DNA of 57,780 nt, taken from assembly GCF_016316925.1 (NCBI RefSeq), contig NZ_JAEEGB010000033.1:1-57780 (forward strand), in the 5' to 3' direction. The stretch's first letter is position 1, and every line of letters starts with the position of its first letter. The notes beneath the pieces were generated by a model. That model saw only the letters and a list, made by a program, of their open reading frames with translations. It made no database searches and was not told the DNA's origin. The position numbers and the translations under genes are program-made. The DNA is from Clostridium aciditolerans (GTDB lineage: Bacteria; Bacillota; Clostridia; Clostridiales; Clostridiaceae). Positions 1 to 7,732 of the stretch are shown piece after piece.

Positions 1-19
1 TTTGTTTACACTCTGTTTA

Positions 20-265
20 ATTTTGAGGGATTAAATGTCTAAATGACATTTGATGAGTAATTTAGACACGGAAATGTCGTTTAAAATTACTCCGGGCCTT
101 TAGGCAAAAGCCTAAATGGCTTTCAACGGGCAATTTAGCTGGATGTAAAGCAATATTGTTTTTTATAGAATTTATGTGTGATTTATGCTAGTAGGTAGCT
201 TAAATCACACTTTTTATTTATCTTAAAATTTCATCTGAGGCTTAGAATCTGTTATACGACTCTCG
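20..265. repeat. Decayed structured repeat (family A hairpins plus family B remnant)
   Basis: No gene is visible in this stretch. Two hairpins with the family A signature are present. At 33-51, stem AAATGTC/GACATTT surrounds loop TAAAT. At 107-123, stem AAAGCC/GGCTTT surrounds the same TAAAT loop. At about 230-258 the text TTTCATCTGAGGCTTAGAA followed by GTTAT resembles the right arm of the family B hairpin and its CTTAGAA-GTTATCC junction. I infer a degenerate copy of the composite repeats seen intact at 28.5 and 54.4 kb. Its exact limits are uncertain. Confidence 0.5.
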
Positions 266-296
266 TGTAAAAATTTAATATTTTCTATTCAATAAG

Positions 297-336
297 AAAA
301 CCCTTATCAAAGTAAATTATTTTGATAAGGGTTTTT
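297..336. terminator. Intrinsic terminator, probably bidirectional
   Basis: A 15-bp inverted repeat (arms 297-311 and about 320-335) is flanked by A and T runs on opposite sides, so it can terminate in both directions. It most likely ends the leftward TauE/SafE-type gene at 397-1128. Confidence 0.7.
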
Positions 337-396
337 CATAATAAATTAAAATGAATTCCTAATATATTAATCTAACTAACTAATATAAATTTAAGC

Positions 397-1128
397 TTAG
401 AAAAAGGTGAATATAGCAGAGATAAATAATACTATATATACCATTTTACTAAATATAGAATCCTTAATTCTATAATGAGCCCAGTTACCTAATACTGCGC
501 CTATAAATAGAAAAGGCAGTGTAAATAATAAAAGTCTTAAAGTATCAGAGGTCAGCGAACCTTTAATAAAACTTTGCAAAATGACTATAGTATTCAAAGT
601 AATCCAGAGCAAGCATAAGGTTGCCCTAAAATTAGTTTTGTTTTTAATTTTTTCTGAAGCATATAAAATTACAAGAGGGCCGCCAGAGGCAAAAGCACCA
701 TGGATGCATCCCCCTAAAAATAAAATGAAGCTTAATACATGATTGTTTATTGGTTTTGTAGCCTTGTATTTACCATAACTTAACAAGAGGCCTCTAATGG
801 CAACTGCGATCATAAACAATGCTAATATTCTTTTCAAAGTGCTTTCTGGTAATTTGTCAAAAGCCCAAAAACCAAGAGGAAGACCTAAGCTAACATAACA
901 TAATATTCTTATATAGTGGTTCCAAAGAATATGTTTATAAGAATTTATTATTATAAAGATAGACAAAAGAAGGCTGCAAATTGCCAAAATTGGTTTTGAG
1001 ACTTTAATTCCAACAAGCATTATACAAAAGGGCATAGCAAGTACTGTGCAACCGAATCCTGTTATACCCTCTAAAAAATGTGTTATAAGTACAGTTAGTC
1101 CAAAAAGAATTATTGTTATAATACTCAT
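397..1128 (-). CDS. TauE/SafE (TSUP) family membrane permease
   Basis: The 243-residue protein is almost entirely hydrophobic, with about seven or eight predicted membrane-spanning segments. The N-terminal signature around GITGFGCTVLAMP and a mid-protein repeat around HGAFASGGPLVI are the two glycine-rich half-repeats of the TauE/SafE family (COG0730). Characterised members export sulfite, sulfonates or organic acids; the substrate here cannot be read from sequence. The length matches the family (about 240-270). It is transcribed leftward, divergent from pdxS, and ends at the terminator at 297-336. It appears to be a single-gene unit. Confidence 0.8.
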   Translation of the reverse strand: MSIITIILFGLTVLITHFLEGITGFGCTVLAMPFCIMLVGIKVSKPILAICSLLLSIFIIINSYKHILWNHYIRILCYVSLGLPLGFWAFDKLPESTLKRILALFMIAVAIRGLLLSYGKYKATKPINNHVLSFILFLGGCIHGAFASGGPLVILYASEKIKNKTNFRATLCLLWITLNTIVILQSFIKGSLTSDTLRLLLFTLPFLFIGAVLGNWAHYRIKDSIFSKMVYIVLFISAIFTFF

Positions 1129-1290
1129 GATACCCCCTATTTAAAATAAAAAATAAATAAAACAAGCCAATTACATAATAGCATATTTTTAGATGTTTAT
1201 TCTATCAGGAGCATATAAATAAGCATTTTGTATTATTTCATAACCTTCTTTTTAGTATATTTCTGATATAAATAAAAAATCTCTTCTTAC

Positions 1291-1311
1291 GATACAATGT
1301 ATCGATACATT
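1291..1311. promoter_or_regulatory. Palindromic putative operator upstream of pdxS
   Basis: AATGTATCGATACATT (1296-1311) is a perfect 16-bp palindrome. It overlaps a second dyad, GATAC-AAT-GTATC (1291-1303). It lies about 80 bp before pdxS, in the divergent region with the permease gene. A repressor or PdxR-like activator site is plausible, but no regulator gene is adjacent. Confidence 0.4.
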
Positions 1312-1392
1312 TTGAGTAAACGTAAATTTAATATATTATAGTTTCAAAGGAAGCAAATAATTTTGCAAAAAAACATTATTGGGGGTATTCAA

Positions 1393-2262
1393 ATGGAAAA
1401 ATATGAATTAAACAAAAATCTTGCTCAGATGCTTAGAGGCGGAGTAATAATGGATGTTGTAAATCCAAGAGAGGCTGAAATAGCTCAAAAAGCTGGAGCT
1501 TGCGCTGTTATGGCTTTGGAAAGAGTTCCATCTGATATAAGAAAACAAGGTGGAGTAGCAAGAATGTCTGATCCAAAAATGATTAAGGAAATTCAAGCAG
1601 CGGTTTCAATACCAGTTATGGCTAAGGTTAGAATAGGACATTTTGTAGAAGCTCAAATACTAGAGAGTCTAGGAATAGATTATATTGATGAAAGTGAAGT
1701 TTTAACACCTGCTGACGAAGCTTTCCATATTAATAAGTGGGATTTTAAGGTACCTTTTGTATGTGGAGCTAAAAATCTAGGAGAAGCTCTTAGAAGAATA
1801 GGTGAAGGTGCTTCAATGATAAGAACTAAAGGCGAAGCAGGTACTGGTAATGTTGTTGAAGCTGTTCGTCATATGAGAACCATGATGGATGATATTAGAA
1901 AAGTAAGAAATGCATCAGAACAAGAGCTAATGACTATTGCTAAAGAAATGTGTGCGCCTTATGATCTTGTAAAATATGTTTGGAAAGAAGGAAAATTACC
2001 TGTAGTAAATTTTGCTGCCGGTGGTGTAGCAACTCCAGCAGATGCAGCACTTATGATGCAGCTTGGCTCAGAAGGTGTTTTTGTAGGTTCAGGAATATTT
2101 AAATCCTCAGATCCAGAAAAAAGAGCAAAGGCTATAGTGCTTGCAACAACTTATTATAATGATCCTAAGGTTTTGGCAGAGGTATCAGAGGATTTAGGTG
2201 AGCCAATGAGTGGATTAGACTTAAGGGATTTAAGTAACAGATACGCTGAAAGGGGCTGGTAG
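1393..2262 (+). CDS. pdxS: Pyridoxal 5'-phosphate synthase, synthase subunit PdxS
   Basis: PdxS condenses ribose 5-phosphate (or ribulose 5-phosphate), glyceraldehyde 3-phosphate and ammonia into pyridoxal 5'-phosphate. PdxT supplies the ammonia; the working enzyme is a cytosolic 12+12 complex. The 289-residue protein is collinear with the family: MAKVRIGHF carries the first catalytic lysine, [11 protein letters not shown] the phosphate loop and second lysine region, and [14 protein letters not shown] the second phosphate site. I start at the ATG at 1393 because GGGGG sits just upstream and the family begins with a short [10 protein letters not shown] segment. An upstream in-frame TTG at 1363 has no such support. 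pdxT follows after one base. PLP is needed by KamA, KamDE and AspD in this window. Confidence 0.97.
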   Translation: MEKYELNKNLAQMLRGGVIMDVVNPREAEIAQKAGACAVMALERVPSDIRKQGGVARMSDPKMIKEIQAAVSIPVMAKVRIGHFVEAQILESLGIDYIDESEVLTPADEAFHINKWDFKVPFVCGAKNLGEALRRIGEGASMIRTKGEAGTGNVVEAVRHMRTMMDDIRKVRNASEQELMTIAKEMCAPYDLVKYVWKEGKLPVVNFAAGGVATPADAALMMQLGSEGVFVGSGIFKSSDPEKRAKAIVLATTYYNDPKVLAEVSEDLGEPMSGLDLRDLSNRYAERGW

Positions 2263-2263
2263 G

Positions 2264-2860
2264 ATGAAGATAGGAGTCCTATCCATCCAAGGCGGAGTTA
2301 GAGAACATATTAATCATGTAAAGGCTCTGGGAGCTGATGCTGTTGAAATAAAAAAGTTGGAGGACTTACAAGGGATTGACGGATTAATCCTTCCTGGAGG
2401 AGAAAGTACTGCAATAGGCAAGATTTTGAGAGAAAGAAATTTACTTAATCCTCTTAAAGAAAAAATAATATTAGGATTACCAGTTTGGGGAACTTGCGCA
2501 GGAATGATATTATTGGCAAAAGAAATTGATAGTGAAGATATTACACATCTTTCAGTTATGGATATAAAAGTTAGAAGAAATGCTTATGGCCGCCAAATAG
2601 ATAGTTTTGAAACAGAAGCTGCTATTGAGGGGATTACACAGGAGCCTATACCACTTGTATTCATACGCGCGCCTTATATAGTAGGTGTAGGAGATAAGGT
2701 GAAGATTTTACATAAGCTAAATGGAAATATTGTGGCAGCAGTACAAGATAACATATTAGTAACATCATTTCACCCAGAATTAACTAAAGACCTTAAATTT
2801 CACAAATATTTTTTAGAATTGTGTAATAAGCCAAATATAAGTTGTACAAATATTTGTTAG
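2264..2860 (+). CDS. pdxT: Pyridoxal 5'-phosphate synthase glutaminase subunit PdxT
   Basis: Class I glutamine amidotransferase that hydrolyses glutamine and channels ammonia to PdxS. The 198-residue protein shows the N-terminal [13 protein letters not shown], the oxyanion strand LILPGGEST, the nucleophile in [11 protein letters not shown] (Cys near residue 79) and the His-Glu pair in TSFHPELT near the C-terminus. It starts one base after the pdxS stop, so the two are translationally coupled. A rho-independent terminator follows at 2876-2907. Confidence 0.97.
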   Translation: MKIGVLSIQGGVREHINHVKALGADAVEIKKLEDLQGIDGLILPGGESTAIGKILRERNLLNPLKEKIILGLPVWGTCAGMILLAKEIDSEDITHLSVMDIKVRRNAYGRQIDSFETEAAIEGITQEPIPLVFIRAPYIVGVGDKVKILHKLNGNIVAAVQDNILVTSFHPELTKDLKFHKYFLELCNKPNISCTNIC

Positions 2861-2875
2861 AAAAAGAATAGAAGA

Positions 2876-2907
2876 GCAGGGAAGATAAGAGTCTTTCCTG
2901 CTTTTTT
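2876..2907 (+). terminator. Intrinsic terminator of pdxST
   Basis: A 10-bp GC-rich stem (2876-2885 with 2892-2901, one G-U pair) is followed by six T residues. Confidence 0.85.
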
Positions 2908-2960
2908 ACTTATAATGCCAAAGAAGATATAGCCTTTATCGATCCATATGCAATAAAGCA

Positions 2961-3043
2961 TTGATTCTTCTTTCTCTAAAGTACTATAATTAAAGTGATT
3001 ATAGTATAAATTACCATGACTACCAATAATAAAAATTATTGGT
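2961..3043 (+). promoter_or_regulatory. acoR promoter with overlapping dyad and leader hairpin
   Basis: TTGATT (2961-2966) and TATAAT (2985-2990) are separated by 18 bp, giving a sigma-A-type promoter. The -10 lies inside a perfect inverted repeat, TACTATAAT (2982-2990) and ATTATAGTA (2998-3006), a likely operator position for autoregulation. A 10-bp A/T-rich hairpin (about 3020-3043) sits in the leader just before the acoR ribosome binding site. Confidence 0.55.
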
Positions 3044-3073
3044 ACTTAATTATAACTGGAGAAGGTGATAATT

Positions 3074-5029
3074 ATGATTGATGTCTTGAAAGTTGAAAGT
3101 CAGTGGAGGAGATTTGTAGAGCATAATGAGATACCTAAGGATATAAGGCAAGATATTTTAAATTCTTGGATTAGGTGTAAAAAATACAAGGTTGATCCAA
3201 GTGACGGAAGAGGTAAGGAGTTATCTAAAAGTGAATTTAATAAAATATTAGATAAGCATAAAGAACTTATTGAAATAGCAATACCTGTTATGCTGGATAT
3301 ATTTAATCTTTTGAAGGAGTCAAATTATTCCATTATTTTAACGGATGAGAATGCGGTAGTTCTTGAAGTCATTGGAAATGAAAAAATAATGGACAAGAAT
3401 ACAAGGCTGAATTTTTTGAAAGGATGTAAATGGACTGAAGAAAATGTAGGTACAAATGCCATTGGTACATGCCTTCATCTGAACAAACCAATTCAAACTT
3501 TAGGTGCAGAGCACTATTGCAAAAATCAGCATGGATGGACATGTTCTGCTGCGCCAATACATGATAATAAAGGAAAGATTATAGGCATTATTGATTTATC
3601 CGGTAACTTTTATGATTTTCACTCACATACTCTTGGAATAGTCGTTGAAGCTGCAAATGCTATACAAAAACAGTTTTCAATAATTGAGCATAGAAAGTGG
3701 GCAGAAACAGCGTTTAACTCTATTGATGATGGAATTTTAGTTATAGATACTGATTTTACGGTAAGAGATTTTAATTTAAAGATGTGTGAATTATTAAATA
3801 TACCTCAGCAAGAATTCTATAAAATTGATATAAAAATGTTATTAAAAGATATAATTAAAGATATGAATAACTTTAATCAAAGCAATAAAATAAATTATAG
3901 AGAAGTCAGCTTATACATAGATAATCGTAGAGTAGAATGTAATATAAGTGTTACACTAGTACAAAAAGAGGAAAAACATATAGGCTTTGTAATTCTTGCT
4001 AAGAAAGTTGATAGTTTGCGGCATGTAGTTAGCAAAATAGCAGGGTTTTCCTCAAAATATTCCTTTGATAACATAATAACTAATAATTCTAAAATGATAT
4101 CTGTTGTTCAAGAAGCTAAAAGTATTGCAGCTAATGATTGCACTGTATTAATTAACGGAGAAAGTGGAACTGGTAAAGAATTGTTTGCACACTCTATTCA
4201 TAATGCAAGTAATAGACGTAATGGACCATTTGTAGCAATAAATTGTGCTGCATTACCAAAGGATTTAGTGGAAAGCGAGCTTTTTGGATATGAAAAAGGA
4301 TCATTCACTGGGGCTTCTAAGGAAGGCTGCCCTGGAAAGTTCGAACTAGCGAATACAGGAACAATTTTTTTGGATGAAATTGGAGAGCTGCCACTAGAAA
4401 TTCAATCTAAGCTTCTTAGAGTTTTAGATAATCACACTATAACAAGGATTGGCGGAAAGTATGAAAGAAAATTAGATGTAAGAGTTATAGCTGCAACAAA
4501 TAGAAATTTATATAATGAAATTCAGGCAAATAATTTCAGAGGGGATCTGTATTATAGAATAAATGTGTTTAATATAAAATTGATTCCGCTTAGAGAACGG
4601 CCAGAAGATGTTGAACTTTGTACAGAATTTTTTTTGCAGAGACTAAATGATAAAAATTCTGGGACAAAGAAGTTGTTTGATAAAGATTTTATTGATTCCA
4701 TTAAAAAACACAATTGGCCAGGAAACGTTAGAGAATTAGAAAATGTTATTCAAAGGGCATACTATCTATCGAAAAGCGATACTATATCTCATTTAGTTAT
4801 ACCTGAATATATTAATGAAAATAACAAGGAAGTTATAGGTTTTTCTAATAATAATGAATTTAGACCTGACAAGCTAGAAGAAATAGAAAAAAGTTCAATT
4901 GTTAAAGCATTAGAATATTGTGATGGAAATGTTGTTAAGGCAAGTAAACTAATCGGTATTGGAAAGTCTACACTTTACAGGAAAATAAAAAAGTATGAAT
5001 TAAGCACAGTGCCAAAGTGGGAAAAATAA
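3074..5029 (+). CDS. acoR: Sigma-54-dependent activator of acetoin catabolism (AcoR type)
   Basis: A bacterial enhancer-binding protein that senses a ligand and activates RNA polymerase-sigma-54. The domain order, numbered from the ATG at 3074 (651 residues), is: a GAF-like sensor about 70-190, with the AcoR-typical stretches EENVGTNAIGT and NQHGWTCSAAPIH; a PAS-like segment about 200-310; an AAA+ domain from about 330, with Walker A GESGTGKE near 361 and the sigma-54 contact loop GSFTGA near 408; and a Fis-type helix-turn-helix in the last 45 residues. The contact loop reads GSFTGA rather than the usual GAFTGA. A GTG at 3065 is in frame, but AAGGTG spacing favours the ATG. Position directly before a sigma-54 promoter and acoABCL supports AcoR. 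A close paralogue lies at 37.2 kb. Confidence 0.9.
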   Translation: MIDVLKVESQWRRFVEHNEIPKDIRQDILNSWIRCKKYKVDPSDGRGKELSKSEFNKILDKHKELIEIAIPVMLDIFNLLKESNYSIILTDENAVVLEVIGNEKIMDKNTRLNFLKGCKWTEENVGTNAIGTCLHLNKPIQTLGAEHYCKNQHGWTCSAAPIHDNKGKIIGIIDLSGNFYDFHSHTLGIVVEAANAIQKQFSIIEHRKWAETAFNSIDDGILVIDTDFTVRDFNLKMCELLNIPQQEFYKIDIKMLLKDIIKDMNNFNQSNKINYREVSLYIDNRRVECNISVTLVQKEEKHIGFVILAKKVDSLRHVVSKIAGFSSKYSFDNIITNNSKMISVVQEAKSIAANDCTVLINGESGTGKELFAHSIHNASNRRNGPFVAINCAALPKDLVESELFGYEKGSFTGASKEGCPGKFELANTGTIFLDEIGELPLEIQSKLLRVLDNHTITRIGGKYERKLDVRVIAATNRNLYNEIQANNFRGDLYYRINVFNIKLIPLRERPEDVELCTEFFLQRLNDKNSGTKKLFDKDFIDSIKKHNWPGNVRELENVIQRAYYLSKSDTISHLVIPEYINENNKEVIGFSNNNEFRPDKLEEIEKSSIVKALEYCDGNVVKASKLIGIGKSTLYRKIKKYELSTVPKWEK

Positions 5030-5060
5030 CTGAAAATTCCCACTTTGGCACTGTGTTTTT
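5005..5060 (+). terminator. Terminator overlapping the acoR stop codon, possible activator site
   Basis: A perfect 19-bp inverted repeat (5005-5023 and 5037-5055) is followed by TTTTT. The acoR stop codon (5027-5029) lies in its loop, so the left arm encodes the last codons. It also lies about 70-120 bp upstream of the sigma-54 promoter at 5124. That is where enhancer sites for AcoR would be expected, so a dual role is possible but unproven. Confidence 0.75.
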
Positions 5061-5123
5061 CCCAAAATGAATCTTAAGTAAAAGCTCTATTTAGCAATAT
5101 AAGAATTTTCAGTGAATTGAGTA

Positions 5124-5140
5124 TTGGCATGTCTTTTGCT
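5124..5140 (+). promoter_or_regulatory. Sigma-54 (-24/-12) promoter of the aco operon
   Basis: TTGGCATGTCTTTTGCT matches the sigma-54 consensus TGGCAYRNNNNTTGCW at every constrained position. It follows acoR and precedes the acetoin dehydrogenase genes, which are sigma-54-dependent in other bacteria. Confidence 0.9.
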
Positions 5141-5173
5141 TTTTAAATAATAGCAGAAGAGGGGGTGTGTTCT

Positions 5174-5372
5174 ATTAAGAGATTTGTAATAGAATTTGGG
5201 TTAGGAGCTGATTTTCACGGATAGGATGTCAAAAGGGCAGCAGAAAAAGCTGTTACAGATGCTGTATCAAGAAGCTGTCTTTGCGGCTCAAAATTATCCG
5301 GATTTTGGAGACATTGATGACAGCATAGAAGTTGCAATAGCCTGTATTGAAGTAGGTATTGAAAAAAATTGA
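5174..5372 (+). pseudogene. Decayed Lin0512-family gene
   Basis: The frame from 5174 reads IKRFVIEFGLGADFHG, then a TAG stop (5222-5224), then DVKRAAEKAVTDAVSRS. GLGADFHG fits the invariant GxGxDxHG motif of the Lin0512 family (function unknown). Three lesions are visible. The expected ATG start is ATT, downstream of a GAGGGGGTG ribosome binding site. A stop replaces the residue after HG. A frameshift or deletion then joins to a second frame ending in DSIEVAIACIEVGIEKN and a TGA at 5370-5372. The intact family is roughly 110-120 residues. It is the first position in the aco operon, between the sigma-54 promoter and acoA. Confidence 0.75.
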
Positions 5373-5387
5373 ATGGGGGGAATAACA

Positions 5388-6368
5388 TTGAATATATCAA
5401 ATAGTAAAGTAATTGATATGTACAAAACTATGTTAAAAATAAGAAAATTTGAGGAAGTTGCTGTGAATGCTTCCGCAGAAGGAAGAATACCTGGATTTAT
5501 TCATCTTTATATAGGGGAAGAAGCGGTGGCAACAGGTGTTTGCGCTAATTTAAATGATAACGATTATATAACAAGTACTCATAGAGGTCATGGTCACATA
5601 GTGGCAAAGGGTGGAAACTTAAAATTTATGATGGCAGAGCTTTTTGGAAAAGCAACAGGCTATTGTAAAGGAAGAGGTGGCTCAATGCATATAGCAGATG
5701 CCACAAAAGGTATTCTAGGAGCAAATGGTATAGTAGGTGCTGGCCATGATTTAGCCCTAGGAGCAGGTTTAAGTGCACAATACAGAGGAACTGATCAAGT
5801 TTGTATATGTTTCTTTGGAGATGCATCAACAAATCAAGGCACATTCCATGAAGCATTGAACATGGCAAGCGTATGGAAGCTACCAATTGTATTTGTATGT
5901 GAAAATAATGGATATGGAATATCCACAAGTCAGAAGAGACATCAGGCAATCAAGGATGTAGCAGATAGAGGGGCAGCCTATAATGTTCCTGGAGTTGTAG
6001 TTGATGGAAACGATGTTTTTGCAGTTTATGAGGCAGCAGATGAGGCTATAAAAAGAGCAAGAGAAGGTAAGGGACCAACAATAGTAGAGTGTAAGACTTA
6101 TAGACAAAGAGGGCACTTTGAAGGAGATCCTTGCACATATAAACCAAAGGAAGAACAGGAAGAATGGGTAAAAAAAGATCCTATACCAAGGTTTGAAAAA
6201 TATATACTTGAAAATGGAGTATTAAGTGAAGAAGGAATAAAGGAAGTACAAGCTGATATTGATAACCAAATTAAAGAAGCTGTAGAATTTGCAGATAACA
6301 GTCCTCAGCCAGAATTAAAGGTAGCACTAGAAGATGTCTATAGTGACATAAAAGAGGAGGTAAGATAA
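5388..6368 (+). CDS. acoA: Acetoin dehydrogenase E1 component, alpha subunit
   Basis: Thiamine-diphosphate-dependent alpha subunit of the acetoin:DCPIP oxidoreductase/dehydrogenase complex. With AcoB it cleaves acetoin to acetaldehyde and a C2 unit that passes to AcoC and becomes acetyl-CoA. Visible features are the ThDP-binding segment FFGDASTNQGTFHEALN followed by VCENNGYGIS, and the E1-alpha STHRGHGH and KGRGGSMH stretches. I prefer the TTG at 5388 because GGGGGG lies 7-8 bases upstream and the product then begins like other AcoA proteins. An in-frame ATG at 5373 lies before that ribosome binding site and would add five residues. acoB starts one base after the stop. Confidence 0.93.
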   Translation: MNISNSKVIDMYKTMLKIRKFEEVAVNASAEGRIPGFIHLYIGEEAVATGVCANLNDNDYITSTHRGHGHIVAKGGNLKFMMAELFGKATGYCKGRGGSMHIADATKGILGANGIVGAGHDLALGAGLSAQYRGTDQVCICFFGDASTNQGTFHEALNMASVWKLPIVFVCENNGYGISTSQKRHQAIKDVADRGAAYNVPGVVVDGNDVFAVYEAADEAIKRAREGKGPTIVECKTYRQRGHFEGDPCTYKPKEEQEEWVKKDPIPRFEKYILENGVLSEEGIKEVQADIDNQIKEAVEFADNSPQPELKVALEDVYSDIKEEVR

Positions 6369-6369
6369 T

Positions 6370-7341
6370 ATGAAAACTATGACTTATATGGAAGCTATAA
6401 GAGAAGCGATGAGAATTAAAATGAAAGAAGATGAAAAGGTTTTAATACTTGGAGAAGATGTAGGAGCATTTGGAGGCTGTTTCGGGTTAACAGGAACACT
6501 TCATTCAGAGTTTGGTGATAAAAGAGTAAGAGATACTCCAATATCTGAAGGAGCAATAGTTGGATGTGCTATTGGAGCGGCTGCTACAGGATTAAAGCCA
6601 ATTGCAGAAATAATGATGGCAGATTTTGTTACAGTTGCAATGGATATGTTAGTTAATCAAGCTGCAAAGCTTAGATATATGTTTGGAGGAAAAATAAGTC
6701 TTCCAATGGTTGTTAGACTGCCAGGTGGCGGCGGGCTATCAGCTGCAGCTCAACACTCACAATCCTTAGAAGCTTGGCTTACACATGTACCAGGACTTAA
6801 GGTTGTTTATCCGTCAACCCCAGCTGATGCAGCAGGATTACTGCTTACAGCTATAGATGATGACAATCCTGTTGCATTTATAGAACATAAAGGAATATAT
6901 AGTTTAAAAGGTGAAGTTCCAGATGATATCAAACCAATACCATTTGGAGTAGCTGATATAAAGAAAGAGGGAAAAGATATTACTATTATAGCTACAGGTA
7001 AAATGGTTCATGAAGCCTTAAAAGCTGCAGAAAAGCTTTCTAAGGAAGGTGTTGAAGCAGAGGTAGTAGATCCAAGAACATTATTCCCATTAGATAAAGA
7101 AACTATATTTAATTCTGTAAAGAAGACTAATAAAGCCTTAGTTGTTACAGAAGAAAATAAAAGAGGGGGATATGGTGGTGAAATTTCTGCTATCATATGT
7201 GAAGAAATTTTTGATTATCTTGATGCACCTGTAGTTAGAATTGGAGCACTTAACACTCCAATACCATTTTCACCAGTCCTTGAAAACTTTGTACTTCCTG
7301 ATTCCAATGATATAGTTAATGGCGTTAAAAAATTATTTTAA
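6370..7341 (+). CDS. acoB: Acetoin dehydrogenase E1 component, beta subunit
   Basis: The beta subunit pairs with AcoA to form the alpha2beta2 E1. It is 323 residues, as is usual for the E1-beta family. It shows VLILGEDVGAFGG near the N-terminus, DTPISEGAIVG (catalytic Glu region), the RLPGGGGLSAAAQHSQ segment typical of acetoin and branched-chain E1-beta chains, and the C-terminal transketolase domain with VVDPRTLFPLD. Its ribosome binding site GAGGTAAG lies within the last codons of acoA. A G/C hairpin follows it in the gap before the acoX remnant. Confidence 0.95.
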   Translation: MKTMTYMEAIREAMRIKMKEDEKVLILGEDVGAFGGCFGLTGTLHSEFGDKRVRDTPISEGAIVGCAIGAAATGLKPIAEIMMADFVTVAMDMLVNQAAKLRYMFGGKISLPMVVRLPGGGGLSAAAQHSQSLEAWLTHVPGLKVVYPSTPADAAGLLLTAIDDDNPVAFIEHKGIYSLKGEVPDDIKPIPFGVADIKKEGKDITIIATGKMVHEALKAAEKLSKEGVEAEVVDPRTLFPLDKETIFNSVKKTNKALVVTEENKRGGYGGEISAIICEEIFDYLDAPVVRIGALNTPIPFSPVLENFVLPDSNDIVNGVKKLF

Positions 7342-7345
7342 TTTT

Positions 7346-7373
7346 AATTGGGGGGGCTTCCCCCCACACAATT
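7346..7373 (+). other. G/C hairpin inside the aco operon
   Basis: GGGGGG (7351-7356) pairs with CCCCCC (7360-7365), and AATT flanks can extend the stem. There is no T run, so it is more likely an mRNA processing or stability element than a terminator. It separates acoAB from acoCL. Confidence 0.4.
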
Positions 7374-7387
7374 AGGTGAGGTTATGT

Positions 7388-7701
7388 ATGAATAAAATTG
7401 GAATTATAGCCAATCCATCCTCTGGTAAAGATATTAGGCGACTTGTATCCCACGTTACAACAGTTGATAATAACGAATAAGCACTATTTATATGGGAGAT
7501 GTTGATATAATCAATCTTAATAGTCAGTATGAATTTACTAGCAAAGAAGCCGGAACCATTGCTTTAGACGGAGAACGGGAAATTACCTTTAAGTCTGGAG
7601 AAAGATTTACTTTTAAAATAACGAGGAATGGCCCACTGCGAGTTGATATTATAAATACATTAGAACTAGCTCAAAAAAGTGGTTTTTTTAAAATAGATTA
7701 G
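7388..7701 (+). pseudogene. acoX: Decayed acoX (NAD-kinase-like acetoin operon gene)
   Basis: The 5' part (ATG 7388 to TAA 7478) reads MNKIGIIANPSSGKDIRRLV, the N-terminus of AcoX/ATP-NAD-kinase-like proteins. The 3' part is in another frame (7492-7701, 69 residues) and contains KEAGTIALDGEREITF and NGPLRVDIINTLELAQ, matching the C-terminus of the same family. Intact AcoX is about 330-370 residues, so roughly 230 central residues have been deleted and the ends lie in different frames. AcoX is commonly encoded in aco operons but its biochemical role is not established. The surviving 69-codon frame is probably not a functional protein. Confidence 0.85.
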
Positions 7702-7732
7702 TTTTGAAGATATTAGAAAAGGGGGAATATTT

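Noticed and set aside
5222-5224. TAG in the Lin0512-family frame read as pyrrolysine or recoding
   Set aside because: The same gene also lacks an ATG start and has a frameshift or deletion downstream, so simple decay explains it better. No pyrrolysine genes are in the window.
5527-5543. TGGCAAC...TTTGC inside acoA as a sigma-54 promoter
   Set aside because: The spacing and the -24 element deviate, and it lies within a coding region with no gene start nearby.
7492-7701. 69-codon frame as an independent small gene
   Set aside because: Its sequence matches the C-terminus of AcoX and it lies just after the AcoX N-terminal remnant. The ATG is not preceded by a good ribosome binding site.
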